From assembly GCF_002979975.1 (NCBI RefSeq), contig NZ_PCQD01000004.1, positions 130,486-194,485 of the forward strand: 64,000 nucleotides of DNA. The letters run 5' to 3'. Positions 25,414 to 33,321 of the stretch are shown piece by piece (within the stretch, counting starts at the first letter, position 1; each line of letters opens with the position of its first letter). Origin of the DNA: Pseudomonas sp. MYb185 (lineage in GTDB: Bacteria > Pseudomonadota > Gammaproteobacteria > Pseudomonadales > Pseudomonadaceae). The notes beneath the pieces were generated by a model. The model did not search any database. It saw only the letters and a program-made list of their open reading frames with translations, and was not told the DNA's origin. The translations under genes and the position numbers were made by a program.

Positions 25414-25845
25414 GTGAAATGGGATCTGCAAACCCCCTTTATCGACAATGTGCAGGTGCAGCCGGAGGATATCGACGAGCTGGGGCATGCCAATAATGCC
25501 GTCTATGTGCGTTGGCTGGAGCGCTGCGCATGGCGGCATTCCCAGTCGCTAGGCCTGGGTTTGCCCGAGTATCAGCAGCTCAATCGCGCCATGGTGGTGG
25601 TACGCCATGAAATCGACTACCTGGCGGCGGCCTATGTCGATGAAGAGTTGCAGATGGCGACCTGGATCGTCAGTTGGGACAGCAAGCTGCGCATGACTCG
25701 GCGCTTCCAGCTGGTGCGTCCGAGCGATGGAGTCACTCTGCTGCGGGCTTACACCACCTTTGCCTGTGTCGAACTGAGTAGCGGGCGTCCACGGCGGATG
25801 CCGGCGGAGTTCGTCGAGGGGTATGGGCGGGCGATCGTGGCGTAG
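25414..25845 (+). CDS. Acyl-CoA thioesterase, 4-hydroxybenzoyl-CoA thioesterase-like hotdog fold
   Basis: Start GTG 25414 (MKWDLQTPF) follows GGGAGA with 7 nt spacing; an upstream extension has no such support. The 143-residue product carries VQPEDIDELGHANNAVYVRWLERCAW (positions about 13-38), where Asp in DELGHANN is the usual catalytic acid of the FcbC/YbgC hotdog group. VVVRHEIDYLAAAYVDEEL and SWDSKLRMTRRFQLVR complete the fold. It would hydrolyse short or medium acyl-CoA thioesters in the cytoplasm. The gene is divergent from the decarboxylase and ends before the long hairpin element at 25921. Confidence 0.9.
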   Translation: MKWDLQTPFIDNVQVQPEDIDELGHANNAVYVRWLERCAWRHSQSLGLGLPEYQQLNRAMVVVRHEIDYLAAAYVDEELQMATWIVSWDSKLRMTRRFQLVRPSDGVTLLRAYTTFACVELSSGRPRRMPAEFVEGYGRAIVA

Positions 25846-25920
25846 CTGCGGTATGTCGAGCCCGATCATTGCTGAGTTGCTTGATAGGGTTTGATTGGAG
25901 TTTGTTGAGGTACCGAGTAG

Positions 25921-26032
25921 GGCGGTGATGAGCCGCAACAGTTGCAGAACGCGCACCCCGCCATCCATGGCGCTCGTCTACGGCCGTCCCTGGCCGCAGA
26001 CGGTTCTGCAACTGTTGCGGCTCATCACCGCC
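25921..26032. repeat. Long-stem hairpin element, copy 1
   Basis: A perfect 30-bp inverted repeat (25921-25950 with 26003-26032) encloses a 52-nt interior (25951-26002). The interior is identical in the copies at 48270-48379 and 57183-57294. It holds the palindrome CGCCATCCATGGCG (25959-25972) and a second hairpin at 25975-26002 with one mismatch, so a three-way junction can form. The stem is conserved only in its inner about 9 bp (TTGCAGAAC). It lies between two convergent genes. Confidence 0.92.
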
Positions 26033-26097
26033 TGCGAGTTTGGAGTGGTGCGCAGTCGTGCAGCCACCGCATCGGGTTTACCGGCTGAGGTGTTGTC

Positions 26098-26115
26098 GTC
26101 GAGCAGGCGCTCGAC
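26098..26115. repeat. REP-like palindrome, family 2
   Basis: GTCGAGC-AGGC-GCTCGAC, followed by AACCC. Related copies are at 57383-57400 (same loop) and 63230-63247 (loop GGGC). It lies 65 nt beyond hairpin element copy 1 and 18 nt before the stop of ppnP. Confidence 0.8.
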
Positions 26116-26133
26116 AACCCGTGACCGGTGAGC

Positions 26134-26415
26134 TCAGCGATACTCGCACAGGTAGGCGGTATCCTGCGCGACCTGCAGCTGGAAGCGACTGTTGGCCGGC
26201 ACGGTAAACTGGCTGCCAGCCTTGAAGTCTTCCCAGAACTCGCTGCCGGGAAGTTTGACGGTCAGTTGGCCGCTGATCACGTGCATGATCTCCAGCTGAT
26301 TGGTGCCGAACTCGTACTCTCCCGGTGCCATGACACCGACGGTGGCCGCGCCTTCGGGCTGGGTGAAGGCGATGGAAGCTACTTTTCCTTCGAAGTACTG
26401 GTTGACGTTGAACAT
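26134..26415 (-). CDS. ppnP: Pyrimidine/purine nucleoside phosphorylase (PpnP, DUF1255)
   Basis: ATG (complement 26413-26415) is preceded by GGAG with 7 nt spacing; longer versions lack this. The 93-residue product [17 protein letters not shown]... has the typical length and single cupin fold of the YaiE/PpnP family. [17 protein letters not shown] and [13 protein letters not shown] form the beta core. The family phosphorolyses a range of nucleosides to base and ribose 1-phosphate. It is divergent from the dehydrogenase gene at 26544. Confidence 0.92.
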   Translation of the reverse strand: MFNVNQYFEGKVASIAFTQPEGAATVGVMAPGEYEFGTNQLEIMHVISGQLTVKLPGSEFWEDFKAGSQFTVPANSRFQLQVAQDTAYLCEYR

Positions 26416-26543
26416 GTCGTGACTCCATGGATGCGTGAAAGGGTGCACATTATGCCTGCCGCCGCTTTTGCCAGCCAGCGCCGCGAAGCCTGCTATTATC
26501 AGCGATCACGACGATGTGTCTATGCATGAATCAGGAGTATGGA

Positions 26544-27416
26544 ATGGCGAATGTGGCCTTTGTTGGTTTGGGGGTGATGGGTTATCCGATGGCGGGGCAT
26601 CTGGCCCGTGCCGGGCATGAGGTGACCGTGTACAACCGCACCGCTGAAAAAGCGGCGCAATGGGTAGCGCAATATGGCGGACGTGCCTGTGCCACCCCGG
26701 CTGAAGCGGCGCAGGAGCAGGACTTCGTGATGGTCTGCGTTGGCAACGATCAGGACCTGCTGGAAGTGATCGGCGGCTCGCAAGGGGTATTGGCAGGTGC
26801 GCGCAGTGGCGCGGTCATCGTCGACCATACCACCGCGTCGGCCGGTGTGGCCCGGCAACTGAGCGAGCTGGCCGCGGCAAGTGGCGTGGGCTTTCTCGAT
26901 GCGCCGGTGTCGGGTGGTCAGGCGGGTGCCGAGAATGGGCAGTTGACCGTGATGGTCGGTGGTGAGGAAGCGGTATTCGATCTGGCGCGCCCGGTGATCA
27001 ACAGCTATGCCAGGATGCTCAAGCTGATGGGGCCGATCGGTAGCGGCCAGCTGACCAAGATGGTCAACCAGATCTGCATTGCCGGGCTGGTTCAGGGTTT
27101 GTCCGAGGCGCTGCATTTCGCCCAGTGTGCCGGTATTGATGGCGAAGCGGCGGTATCGGTGATCAGCAAGGGCGCGGCGCAGTCCTGGCAGATGGAAAAT
27201 CGGCACAAGACCATGCTTGCCGGGGAGTTCGATTTCGGCTTTGCGGTCGACTGGATGCGCAAGGATCTGTCAATCGTGCTGGACGAGTCGCGACGCAATG
27301 GCGCGCAACTGCCCATTACCGCATTGGTCGACCAGTTCTACGCCGATGTTCAGCAGATGGGTGGTGGACGCTGGGATACTTCAAGTCTGATTGCCAGACT
27401 CAAGAGCGGAAAATAA
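26544..27416 (+). CDS. NAD(P)-dependent beta-hydroxyacid dehydrogenase (3-hydroxyisobutyrate dehydrogenase family)
   Basis: ATG 26544 follows AGGAG (26533-26537). The 290-residue product starts with the Rossmann motif VAFVGLGVMGYPMAGHLARAG (residues 4-24). The substrate-binding signature is FLDAPVSGGQAGAENGQLTVM, and the catalytic Lys is in GSGQLTKMVNQI. The C-terminal segment KDLSIVLDESRRNGAQLPIT is typical of GarR/GlxR/MmsB relatives. It oxidises or reduces a short 3-hydroxy acid such as tartronate semialdehyde or 3-hydroxyisobutyrate; the exact substrate is open. The 3' end overlaps the convergent DUF486 gene by 17 nt. The order matches the PA1576-PA1577 region. Confidence 0.92.
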   Translation: MANVAFVGLGVMGYPMAGHLARAGHEVTVYNRTAEKAAQWVAQYGGRACATPAEAAQEQDFVMVCVGNDQDLLEVIGGSQGVLAGARSGAVIVDHTTASAGVARQLSELAAASGVGFLDAPVSGGQAGAENGQLTVMVGGEEAVFDLARPVINSYARMLKLMGPIGSGQLTKMVNQICIAGLVQGLSEALHFAQCAGIDGEAAVSVISKGAAQSWQMENRHKTMLAGEFDFGFAVDWMRKDLSIVLDESRRNGAQLPITALVDQFYADVQQMGGGRWDTSSLIARLKSGK

Positions 27417-27747
27417 AATACACCGCGCCGAGAAGACACAGGCCGGCCCAGAGATAATCCAGTTTCAATGGCTGATGCAGGAAGAACACCGCAAAGGGTA
27501 CGAACACGCAGAGCGTGATCACTTCCTGCATTATCTTCAGCTGGGCCACTGACATCTCGGTATAGCCGATACGGTTGGCCGGGACCATCAGCAGATACTC
27601 GAACAGTGCGATACCCCAGCTGACCAGCGCGGCGATGATCCACGGCTTGCTGTTCAGGGAACGCAGGTGCCCATACCAGGCGAAGGTCATGAAAATATTC
27701 GACAGGCTCAACAGCAAGGCGGTCTGGGCCCAGACGGGTATGTGCAT
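27400..27747 (-). CDS. DUF486 family four-helix membrane protein
   Basis: The 115-residue product has four hydrophobic segments: TALLLSLSNIFMTFAWYGHL, PWIIAALVSWGIALFEYLL, IMQEVITLCVFVPFAVFFL and YLWAGLCLLGAVYFIF. The segment NRIGYTEMSVAQLKIMQEV is the DUF486 signature. These proteins resemble half-size drug/metabolite transporters; no substrate is established. It converges on, and overlaps by 17 nt, the dehydrogenase gene. Confidence 0.88.
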   Translation of the reverse strand: MHIPVWAQTALLLSLSNIFMTFAWYGHLRSLNSKPWIIAALVSWGIALFEYLLMVPANRIGYTEMSVAQLKIMQEVITLCVFVPFAVFFLHQPLKLDYLWAGLCLLGAVYFIFRS

Positions 27748-27823
27748 GGTATGGGGCTCGAAAGGTGTGGAAGGTGCCCGTCAGGCGGGCGTAATCAGAT
27801 TCAGCGGGAATTCTAGCTTCTAT

Positions 27824-28075
27824 ATGCAATGTCGAGAAGGCTGTGGCGCCTGTTGTGTGGCGCCCTCGATCACTTCATCCATTCCAGGCATGCCCGGCGG
27901 TAAACCGGCGGGTGTGGCCTGTATTCATCTTACGTCGGATCGGCGTTGTGGGATCTTCCATTCGCCGCAGCGGCCCCGCGTCTGCGCCGAGTTCATGGCT
28001 GATGAGGAGGTGTGTGGCGGTAGTGCTGAGGAAGCGGTGCGGATACTGAGCTGGTGGGAGCAGGCCACGGCCTGA
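27824..28075 (+). CDS. YkgJ-family cysteine cluster protein
   Basis: Start ATG 27824 gives an 83-residue product beginning MQCREGCGACCVAPSI, the usual N-terminus of this short family; no strong ribosome site is visible. Cys residues at about positions 3, 7, 10, 11, 32, 41 and 52 (CREGCGACC, ACIHLTSDRRCGIF, RVCAEF) form the predicted zinc or iron-sulfur binding cluster of the CxxCxxCC type. The function of the family is unknown. The gene ends before the terminator that separates it from the convergent gltA. Confidence 0.85.
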   Translation: MQCREGCGACCVAPSITSSIPGMPGGKPAGVACIHLTSDRRCGIFHSPQRPRVCAEFMADEEVCGGSAEEAVRILSWWEQATA

Positions 28076-28112
28076 ACGGAGGCCCGGCTGCAATTCGGCC
28101 CCACCCGCCAAT

Positions 28113-28139
28113 AAAAAACCCGCCGAAGCGGGTTTTTTT
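28113..28139. terminator. Bidirectional terminator between the YkgJ-type gene and gltA
   Basis: Stem AAAAAACCCGC/GCGGGTTTTTT (11 bp) with tetraloop CGAA, and a T run on both strands. It lies between convergent genes and can serve both, 11 nt past the gltA stop. Confidence 0.92.
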
Positions 28140-28149
28140 GGGACTGCCC

Positions 28150-29424
28150 TTACTTGTTCGGGTAGTCGCGCTGGGTGTAGCCGGTATACAGCTGGCGCGG
28201 ACGGCCGATCTTGTACGGGTTGCTGATCATTTCGTTCCAGTGCGCGATCCATCCCGGGGTGCGGCCGGTGGCGAAGATCACGGTGAACATCTCGGTGGGG
28301 ATGCCCAGCGCCTTGAGGATGATACCGGAGTAGAAGTCCACGTTCGGATACAGGTTGCGTTCGGCGAAGTAGGGGTCGCTCAGGGCGATCTCTTCCAGCT
28401 TCATGGCCAGTTCCAGTTGCGGGTCATTGATGCCCAGCTCACCCAGAACCTCGTCGCAGGTCTGCTTCATGACGCGGGCGCGCGGGTCGAAGTTCTTGTA
28501 CACGCGGTGGCCGAAGCCCATCAGCTTGAACGGATCGTCCTTGTCCTTGGCCTTGGCGATGAAGCTGTCGATGTTGGACACATCGCCGATCTCATCGAGC
28601 ATGCGCAGTACGGCTTCGTTGGCACCACCGTGAGCCGGTCCCCACAGGGCGGCGATACCGGCAGCGATACAGGCGAACGGGTTGGCGCCGGAGGAGCCGG
28701 CCAGACGGACGGTGGAGGTGGAGGCGTTCTGTTCGTGGTCGGCGTGCAGCACGAAGATGCGATCCATGGCACGGGCCAACACCGGGCTGATCGGTTTGAT
28801 CTCGGCCGGGGTATTGAACATCATGTGCAGGAAGTTTTCCGAGTAGCTCAGGTCGTTACGCGGATACATCATCGGCTGGCCGGCGGAATACTTGTAGACC
28901 ATGGCGGCAATGGTCGGCATCTTGGCGATCAGGCGGATGGCCGAGATTTCGCGATGATGGGGGTCGTTGATATCCAGCGAATCGTGGTAGAAGGCGGACA
29001 GGGCGCCCACCACGCCACACATGATGGCCATCGGGTGGGCGTCGCGGCGGAAGCCATTGAGGAAGTTCTTCAACTGCTCATGAACCATGGTGTGGTTCTT
29101 GATGGTGTTGTCGAACTTCTCTTTCTCCGCTGCGGTGGGCAGTTCACCCTTGAGCAGCAGGAAGCAGGTTTCCAGGAAGTCGGATTTCTCTGCCAGTTGT
29201 TCGATCGGATAGCCCCGATGCAGCAATACACCCTTGTCGCCATCAATGTAGGTGATCTTGGATTCGCAGGATGAAGTCGCCATGAAACCGGGGTCGAAGG
29301 TGAATACCCCTTCGCTGGTCAGGCCGCGAACGTCGACGACATCCGGCCCCAAGGTGCCCGAATAGACAGGCAGCTCGATGGGGGCAGCGCCCTCGATGAT
29401 CAACTGCGCTTTTTTGTCAGCCAT
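28150..29424 (-). CDS. gltA: Citrate synthase (type II)
   Basis: The 424-residue protein condenses acetyl-CoA and oxaloacetate to citrate, the entry step of the TCA cycle. Catalytic residues are in context: His in [16 protein letters not shown], His in [17 protein letters not shown], and the Asp region [13 protein letters not shown]. The N-terminal extension before the core ([24 protein letters not shown]) is typical of the NADH-sensitive hexameric type found in Gram-negatives. It is divergent from sdhC, as in other pseudomonads, and has a sigma-70-like promoter at 29482-29509. Confidence 0.98.
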   Translation of the reverse strand: MADKKAQLIIEGAAPIELPVYSGTLGPDVVDVRGLTSEGVFTFDPGFMATSSCESKITYIDGDKGVLLHRGYPIEQLAEKSDFLETCFLLLKGELPTAAEKEKFDNTIKNHTMVHEQLKNFLNGFRRDAHPMAIMCGVVGALSAFYHDSLDINDPHHREISAIRLIAKMPTIAAMVYKYSAGQPMMYPRNDLSYSENFLHMMFNTPAEIKPISPVLARAMDRIFVLHADHEQNASTSTVRLAGSSGANPFACIAAGIAALWGPAHGGANEAVLRMLDEIGDVSNIDSFIAKAKDKDDPFKLMGFGHRVYKNFDPRARVMKQTCDEVLGELGINDPQLELAMKLEEIALSDPYFAERNLYPNVDFYSGIILKALGIPTEMFTVIFATGRTPGWIAHWNEMISNPYKIGRPRQLYTGYTQRDYPNK

Positions 29425-29481
29425 TGATGGCCTCCTATTTTGCTGTATCGAAAGTGTGACCCCCCACGCAGGGCCCGCATC

Positions 29482-29509
29482 ACTATAAGGTCAAAAACCC
29501 GTTTGTCAA
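29482..29509 (-). promoter_or_regulatory. Predicted sigma-70 promoter of gltA
   Basis: On the minus strand TTGACA (complement 29504-29509) and TATAGT (complement 29482-29487) are 16 nt apart. They lie about 58 nt upstream of the gltA start. Prediction is from hexamers and position. Confidence 0.65.
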
Positions 29510-29720
29510 TTCTACCGATAGAGTTTCTGAATCGTTGCCATTCAAAGGTTTCATTGACAAAACGGGATGCGCGCATTTGACGCAGCGGGGGTTCTTGCAA
29601 GGGCGGCGGGCGCTGCTGGCTGGGCTTTATCGCGTTGTAATCAGGCGGCCAAGTCTCTATACTCCTTGACCGGCAAAGTGACCCATTCGGCTTCTTCCTT
29701 GAAGCTGTGCCGCGCGTCAT

Positions 29721-29748
29721 TTGGGTGTGAACCACACCTTTCTATAAT
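29721..29748 (+). promoter_or_regulatory. Possible promoter of sdhCDAB
   Basis: A perfect -10 TATAAT (29743-29748) is preceded at 16 nt by TTGGGT (29721-29726), a weak -35. A transcript would begin near 29755, giving a short leader before sdhC. Confidence 0.5.
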
Positions 29749-29786
29749 CCAGCCCTGTCCACAGGGTAATGAGTGTGAATATAGCC

Positions 29787-30161
29787 GTGAATAGCAAAAG
29801 ACCTGTCAACCTAGATCTCAGGACAATCAAACTTCCTGTCACAGCCTATACGTCTATCGCTCACCGAATTTCGGGAGTCATTCTGTTCATCGCCATTGCT
29901 GGTCTGCTTTGGATGCTGAGCACGTCACTGAGTTCCGAAAGCGGTTTCGAGCAAGTCAAGGCATGCCTGCAAAATCCGTTCGCCAAGCTGGTGCTCTGGG
30001 GTGTTCTGTCCGCCCTGTTGTATCACCTGGTAGCGGGTATCCGCCATCTGATCATGGATGCCGGCATCGGTGAGGGGCTGGAAAGTGGCCGGCTGGGTTC
30101 CAAGCTGGTGATTGTCATCGCCGTTGTTCTGATTGTTCTTCTGGGGGTATGGATATGGTAA
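29787..30161 (+). CDS. sdhC: Succinate dehydrogenase cytochrome b556 subunit
   Basis: The GTG at 29787 gives MNSKRPVNLDLRTIKLPVTA, the N-terminus expected for pseudomonad SdhC, and a 124-residue product. ATG 29769 would add six residues and has AGGG close upstream, so the start is uncertain. The protein is a three-helix membrane anchor. SIAHRISGVILFI carries the haem/quinone-site Ser and Arg region, and YHLVAGIRHLIMD contains the haem ligand His. It forms complex II with SdhD, SdhA and SdhB. The end overlaps sdhD. Confidence 0.93.
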   Translation: MNSKRPVNLDLRTIKLPVTAYTSIAHRISGVILFIAIAGLLWMLSTSLSSESGFEQVKACLQNPFAKLVLWGVLSALLYHLVAGIRHLIMDAGIGEGLESGRLGSKLVIVIAVVLIVLLGVWIW

Positions 30162-30526
30162 CCAACGTCACCAACCTGTCGCGCAGCGGTCTATATGACT
30201 GGATGGCGCAGCGCGTATCCGCTGTGCTGCTGGCGGCCTATACCCTGTTTATGCTTGGCTTTCTGCTGCTCAACCCCGGGCTGACCTATGCCGAGTGGCA
30301 GGGTCTGTTCAGCAACAATGCCATGCGCATCTTCAGCCTGCTGACGCTGGTTGCGCTGAGCGTGCATTCATGGGTCGGCATGTGGACCATCTCCACTGAC
30401 TACCTCACCCCCATGGCCTTCGGCAAAGCCGCTACCGTGTTGCGCTTCCTGTTCCAGGTGGTCTGCGGTCTGGCGATGTTCGTGCTGTTCGTCTGGGGTG
30501 TACAGATTCTGTGGGGTTTTAACTAA
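30155..30526 (+). CDS. sdhD: Succinate dehydrogenase membrane anchor subunit
   Basis: ATG 30155 overlaps the sdhC stop (ATGGTAA) and gives [20 protein letters not shown], the usual SdhD N-terminus. ATG 30149 would add two residues. The 123-residue product has three hydrophobic helices; [17 protein letters not shown] contains the conserved His and the Asp-Tyr pair near the quinone site. It anchors SdhAB to the inner membrane and passes electrons to ubiquinone. The stop overlaps the sdhA start by 1 nt. Confidence 0.93.
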   Translation: MVTNVTNLSRSGLYDWMAQRVSAVLLAAYTLFMLGFLLLNPGLTYAEWQGLFSNNAMRIFSLLTLVALSVHSWVGMWTISTDYLTPMAFGKAATVLRFLFQVVCGLAMFVLFVWGVQILWGFN

Positions 30527-32298
30527 TGGCTAACATTCGTACTTTGACATTTGACGCCATCATCGTTGGTGGTGGTGGTGCCGGTATGCGCGCGGCGCTG
30601 CAACTGGCTCAGGGCGGTCACAAGACTGCCGTCGTAACCAAGGTATTCCCGACCCGTTCGCACACCGTTTCCGCCCAGGGCGGTATTACCTGTGCGATCG
30701 CCTCGGCCGACCCGAACGACGATTGGCGCTGGCACATGTATGACACCGTCAAGGGGTCCGACTATATCGGTGACCAGGACGCAATCGAGTACATGTGTTC
30801 CGTGGGTCCTGAAGCGGTATTCGAACTCGAGCACATGGGCCTGCCATTCTCCCGTACCGAGCAGGGCCGCATCTATCAGCGTCCGTTCGGTGGTCAGTCC
30901 AAGGACTATGGCAACGGTGGCCAGGCCGCGCGTACCTGCGCTGCCGCCGACCGTACCGGTCACGCCCTGCTGCACACCCTGTATCAGGGTAATATCAAGC
31001 ACAACACCACTTTCCTCAATGAGTGGTATGCGGTCGATCTGGTCAAGAACCAGGACGGCGCCATCGTCGGCGTCATCGCCATCTGCATCGAAACCGGCGA
31101 AACCGTCTACATCCGTTCCAAGGCCACTGTTCTGGCCACCGGTGGTGCAGGCCGTATCTACGCCTCGACCACCAACGCCCTGATCAATACCGGTGACGGT
31201 GTCGGCATGGCGCTGCGCGCCGGCGTACCGGTCCAGGATATGGAAATGTGGCAGTTCCACCCGACCGGTATTGCCGGTGCCGGTGTACTGGTTACCGAAG
31301 GTTGCCGTGGTGAAGGTGGATACCTGATCAACAAGCACGGCGAGCGCTTCATGGAGCGTTACGCTCCCAACGCCAAGGACCTTGCCGGTCGTGACGTCGT
31401 GGCCCGCTCCATGGTCAAGGAAATCCTGGCTGGCAACGGTTGTGGCCCGGATGGCGACCACGTCATGCTGAAGCTGGATCACCTGGGTGAGGAAGTGCTG
31501 CACAGCCGCCTGCCGGGTATCTGTGAGCTGTCCAAGACCTTCGCCCATGTCGACCCGGTCACTGCCCCGGTGCCGGTAGTACCGACCTGTCACTACATGA
31601 TGGGTGGTGTTGCCACCAACATCCATGGTCAGGCGATCGCCCAGGATGCCGAAGGCAACGACAAGATCATCGAAGGCCTGTTCGCCGTTGGCGAAGTGGC
31701 CTGCGTATCGGTACACGGTGCCAACCGTCTGGGCGGTAACTCGCTGCTCGACCTGGTGGTATTCGGTCGCGCTGCCGGCCTGCACCTGGAAAGCGCTCTG
31801 AAGGAAGGTATCGACTACCGCGGCGCTTCCGAGTCCGACATCGAAGCCTCCCTGTCCCGCCTGTCCGGCATCAACACCCGTACTACCGGTGAAGACGTCG
31901 CTCCGCTGCGCAAGGAACTGCAGAACTGCATGCAGAACTACTTCGGTGTATTCCGTACCGGCGAATACATGCAGAAGGGCATCAAGGAGCTGGAAGGCCT
32001 GCGTGAGCGCATCGCCAACGTCAAGATCGACGACAAGAGCAACGCGTTCAACACCGCGCGGATCGAAGCGCTGGAACTGCAGAACCTGCTGGAAGTGGCC
32101 GAGGCGACCGCCATTGCCGCTGACACACGTACTGAAAGCCGTGGCGCGCATGCCCGTGAAGACTTCACCGAGCGTGACGACGAAAACTGGCTGTGCCACA
32201 GCATGTACCATCCGCAGACCAAGCAGCTGACCAAGCGTGCGGTCAACTTCGCGCCGAAGACCGTTCCGGTGTTCGAACCCAAAGTCCGCACATATTAA
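30526..32298 (+). CDS. sdhA: Succinate dehydrogenase flavoprotein subunit
   Basis: The 590-residue catalytic subunit of complex II oxidises succinate to fumarate on the cytoplasmic face. The FAD-binding motif [14 protein letters not shown] lies near residue 12. The covalent FAD His is in [12 protein letters not shown]. The active-site region [21 protein letters not shown] and [13 protein letters not shown] are intact. The C-terminal helical domain ends in [11 protein letters not shown] as usual. It is coupled to sdhD by a 1-nt overlap. Confidence 0.98.
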   Translation: MANIRTLTFDAIIVGGGGAGMRAALQLAQGGHKTAVVTKVFPTRSHTVSAQGGITCAIASADPNDDWRWHMYDTVKGSDYIGDQDAIEYMCSVGPEAVFELEHMGLPFSRTEQGRIYQRPFGGQSKDYGNGGQAARTCAAADRTGHALLHTLYQGNIKHNTTFLNEWYAVDLVKNQDGAIVGVIAICIETGETVYIRSKATVLATGGAGRIYASTTNALINTGDGVGMALRAGVPVQDMEMWQFHPTGIAGAGVLVTEGCRGEGGYLINKHGERFMERYAPNAKDLAGRDVVARSMVKEILAGNGCGPDGDHVMLKLDHLGEEVLHSRLPGICELSKTFAHVDPVTAPVPVVPTCHYMMGGVATNIHGQAIAQDAEGNDKIIEGLFAVGEVACVSVHGANRLGGNSLLDLVVFGRAAGLHLESALKEGIDYRGASESDIEASLSRLSGINTRTTGEDVAPLRKELQNCMQNYFGVFRTGEYMQKGIKELEGLRERIANVKIDDKSNAFNTARIEALELQNLLEVAEATAIAADTRTESRGAHAREDFTERDDENWLCHSMYHPQTKQLTKRAVNFAPKTVPVFEPKVRTY

Positions 32299-32309
32299 GG
32301 GGATCCGAT

Positions 32310-33014
32310 ATGTTGCAAGTCAGTATCTATCGTTACAACCCTGAGACCGACAAGGCTCCCTACATGCAGGACTTCCAGGTCGACACCGAGGGCAAGGACC
32401 TGATGGTGCTGGACGTTCTGCAGCTGGCCAAGGAGCAGGACGCTGGGCTGGGTTTCCGCCGCGCCTGCCGTGAAGGTGTGTGCGGTTCCGATGGCATGAA
32501 CATCAACGGCAAGAACGGGCTCGCTTGCATCACTCCGCTGTCAAGTGTAGTGAAGAACAACAAGCTGGTTCTGCGTCCGTTGCCGGGTTTGCCGGTAATC
32601 CGTGACCTGGTCGTGGATATGAGCATCTTCTATAAGCAATACGAGAAGGTTCAGCCTTATCTGCAGAACGACACGCCGGCGCCGGCTATCGAGCGCCTGC
32701 AGTCGCCGGAGGAGCGGGAAAAGCTGGATGGCCTGTACGAGTGCATTCTCTGTGCATGCTGCTCCACGTCCTGCCCTTCGTTCTGGTGGAACCCGGACAA
32801 GTTCATTGGTCCTGCGGGTCTGTTGCAGGCTTACCGCTTCCTGGCGGACAGCCGCGACACCGAGACCGAGAACCGCCTGGCAGCGCTGGATGATCCGTTC
32901 AGCGTGTTCCGCTGCCGTGGCATCATGAACTGCGTGAATGTCTGCCCCAAGGGTCTGAATCCGACCCGGGCAATCGGACATATCCGCAACATGCTGCTGC
33001 AAAGCGGGACTTGA
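32310..33014 (+). CDS. sdhB: Succinate dehydrogenase iron-sulfur subunit
   Basis: The 234-residue protein carries electrons from SdhA to the quinone site. The 2Fe-2S ligands are in RRACREGVCGSDGMN and the later GLACI. The 4Fe-4S/3Fe-4S domain has CILCACCSTSCPSFWW and CRGIMNCVNVCPKGLNP. ATG 32310 follows AAGGGGATC. It ends the sdhCDAB operon; two hairpins lie in the gap before sucA. Confidence 0.98.
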   Translation: MLQVSIYRYNPETDKAPYMQDFQVDTEGKDLMVLDVLQLAKEQDAGLGFRRACREGVCGSDGMNINGKNGLACITPLSSVVKNNKLVLRPLPGLPVIRDLVVDMSIFYKQYEKVQPYLQNDTPAPAIERLQSPEEREKLDGLYECILCACCSTSCPSFWWNPDKFIGPAGLLQAYRFLADSRDTETENRLAALDDPFSVFRCRGIMNCVNVCPKGLNPTRAIGHIRNMLLQSGT

Positions 33015-33321
33015 GTAGGGCTCTGTTTGAGCACGAGTCTGCGCCGGCCCCTGCATCAGGGGTCGGCCAGTAATTGAATTCGGACCGCCGCTCACAAAGC
33101 AGCGGTCTGTATTATGTAGCTAAACCAACAGGGGCAACGGGTAACACCCGAACTATCTGTCGGGGCCGGCAATATTCCGGTTTCGCGGAATGTGACAGAG
33201 CAGGGCGATTGGCAGGGACAATGCCGAGACCCCATCTGACTGTTCTGCACGGATGGCAATCTGATTGCCAATTAATGGTCTTTTGCGCCAGGTGGTGTCC
33301 CCTTATAGAGGGTGACCAAGA
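33015..33321. other. sdhB-sucA intergenic region with two hairpins
   Basis: This 307-nt gap holds hairpin A at 33044-33066 (10-bp stem CCGGCCCCTG/CAGGGGTCGG, loop CAT, one G-U pair) and hairpin B at 33083-33107 (GACCGC/GCGGTC plus GCT/AGC, loop CACAA). Neither is followed by a T run, so they may slow or process the transcript rather than end it. The rest up to the sucA start shows no gene and no clear promoter. Confidence 0.6.

Larger units (their letters stand above)
29425..29786. other. gltA-sdhC divergent regulatory region
   Basis: This 362-nt region holds the gltA promoter on the left and a possible sdh promoter (29721-29748) on the right. The middle, 29550-29700, shows no gene. A second TTGACA is present at 29554-29559 on the plus strand without a good -10. 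No binding site of a known regulator could be assigned by eye. Confidence 0.5.

Noticed and set aside
25921-26032. Integron attC site or simple MITE
   Set aside because: attC sites have conserved ends and a variable centre, the reverse of what is seen. A MITE would have conserved terminal repeats and target duplications, while here the outer arms differ between copies and no duplication is visible.
25733-26131. Short open frames inside the hairpin elements, whose peptides recur at all three copies (for example MQNRLRPGTAVDERHG)
   Set aside because: The recurrence follows from the identical 52-nt core; the frames have no ribosome sites and change outside the core. They are better explained by a structured repeat.
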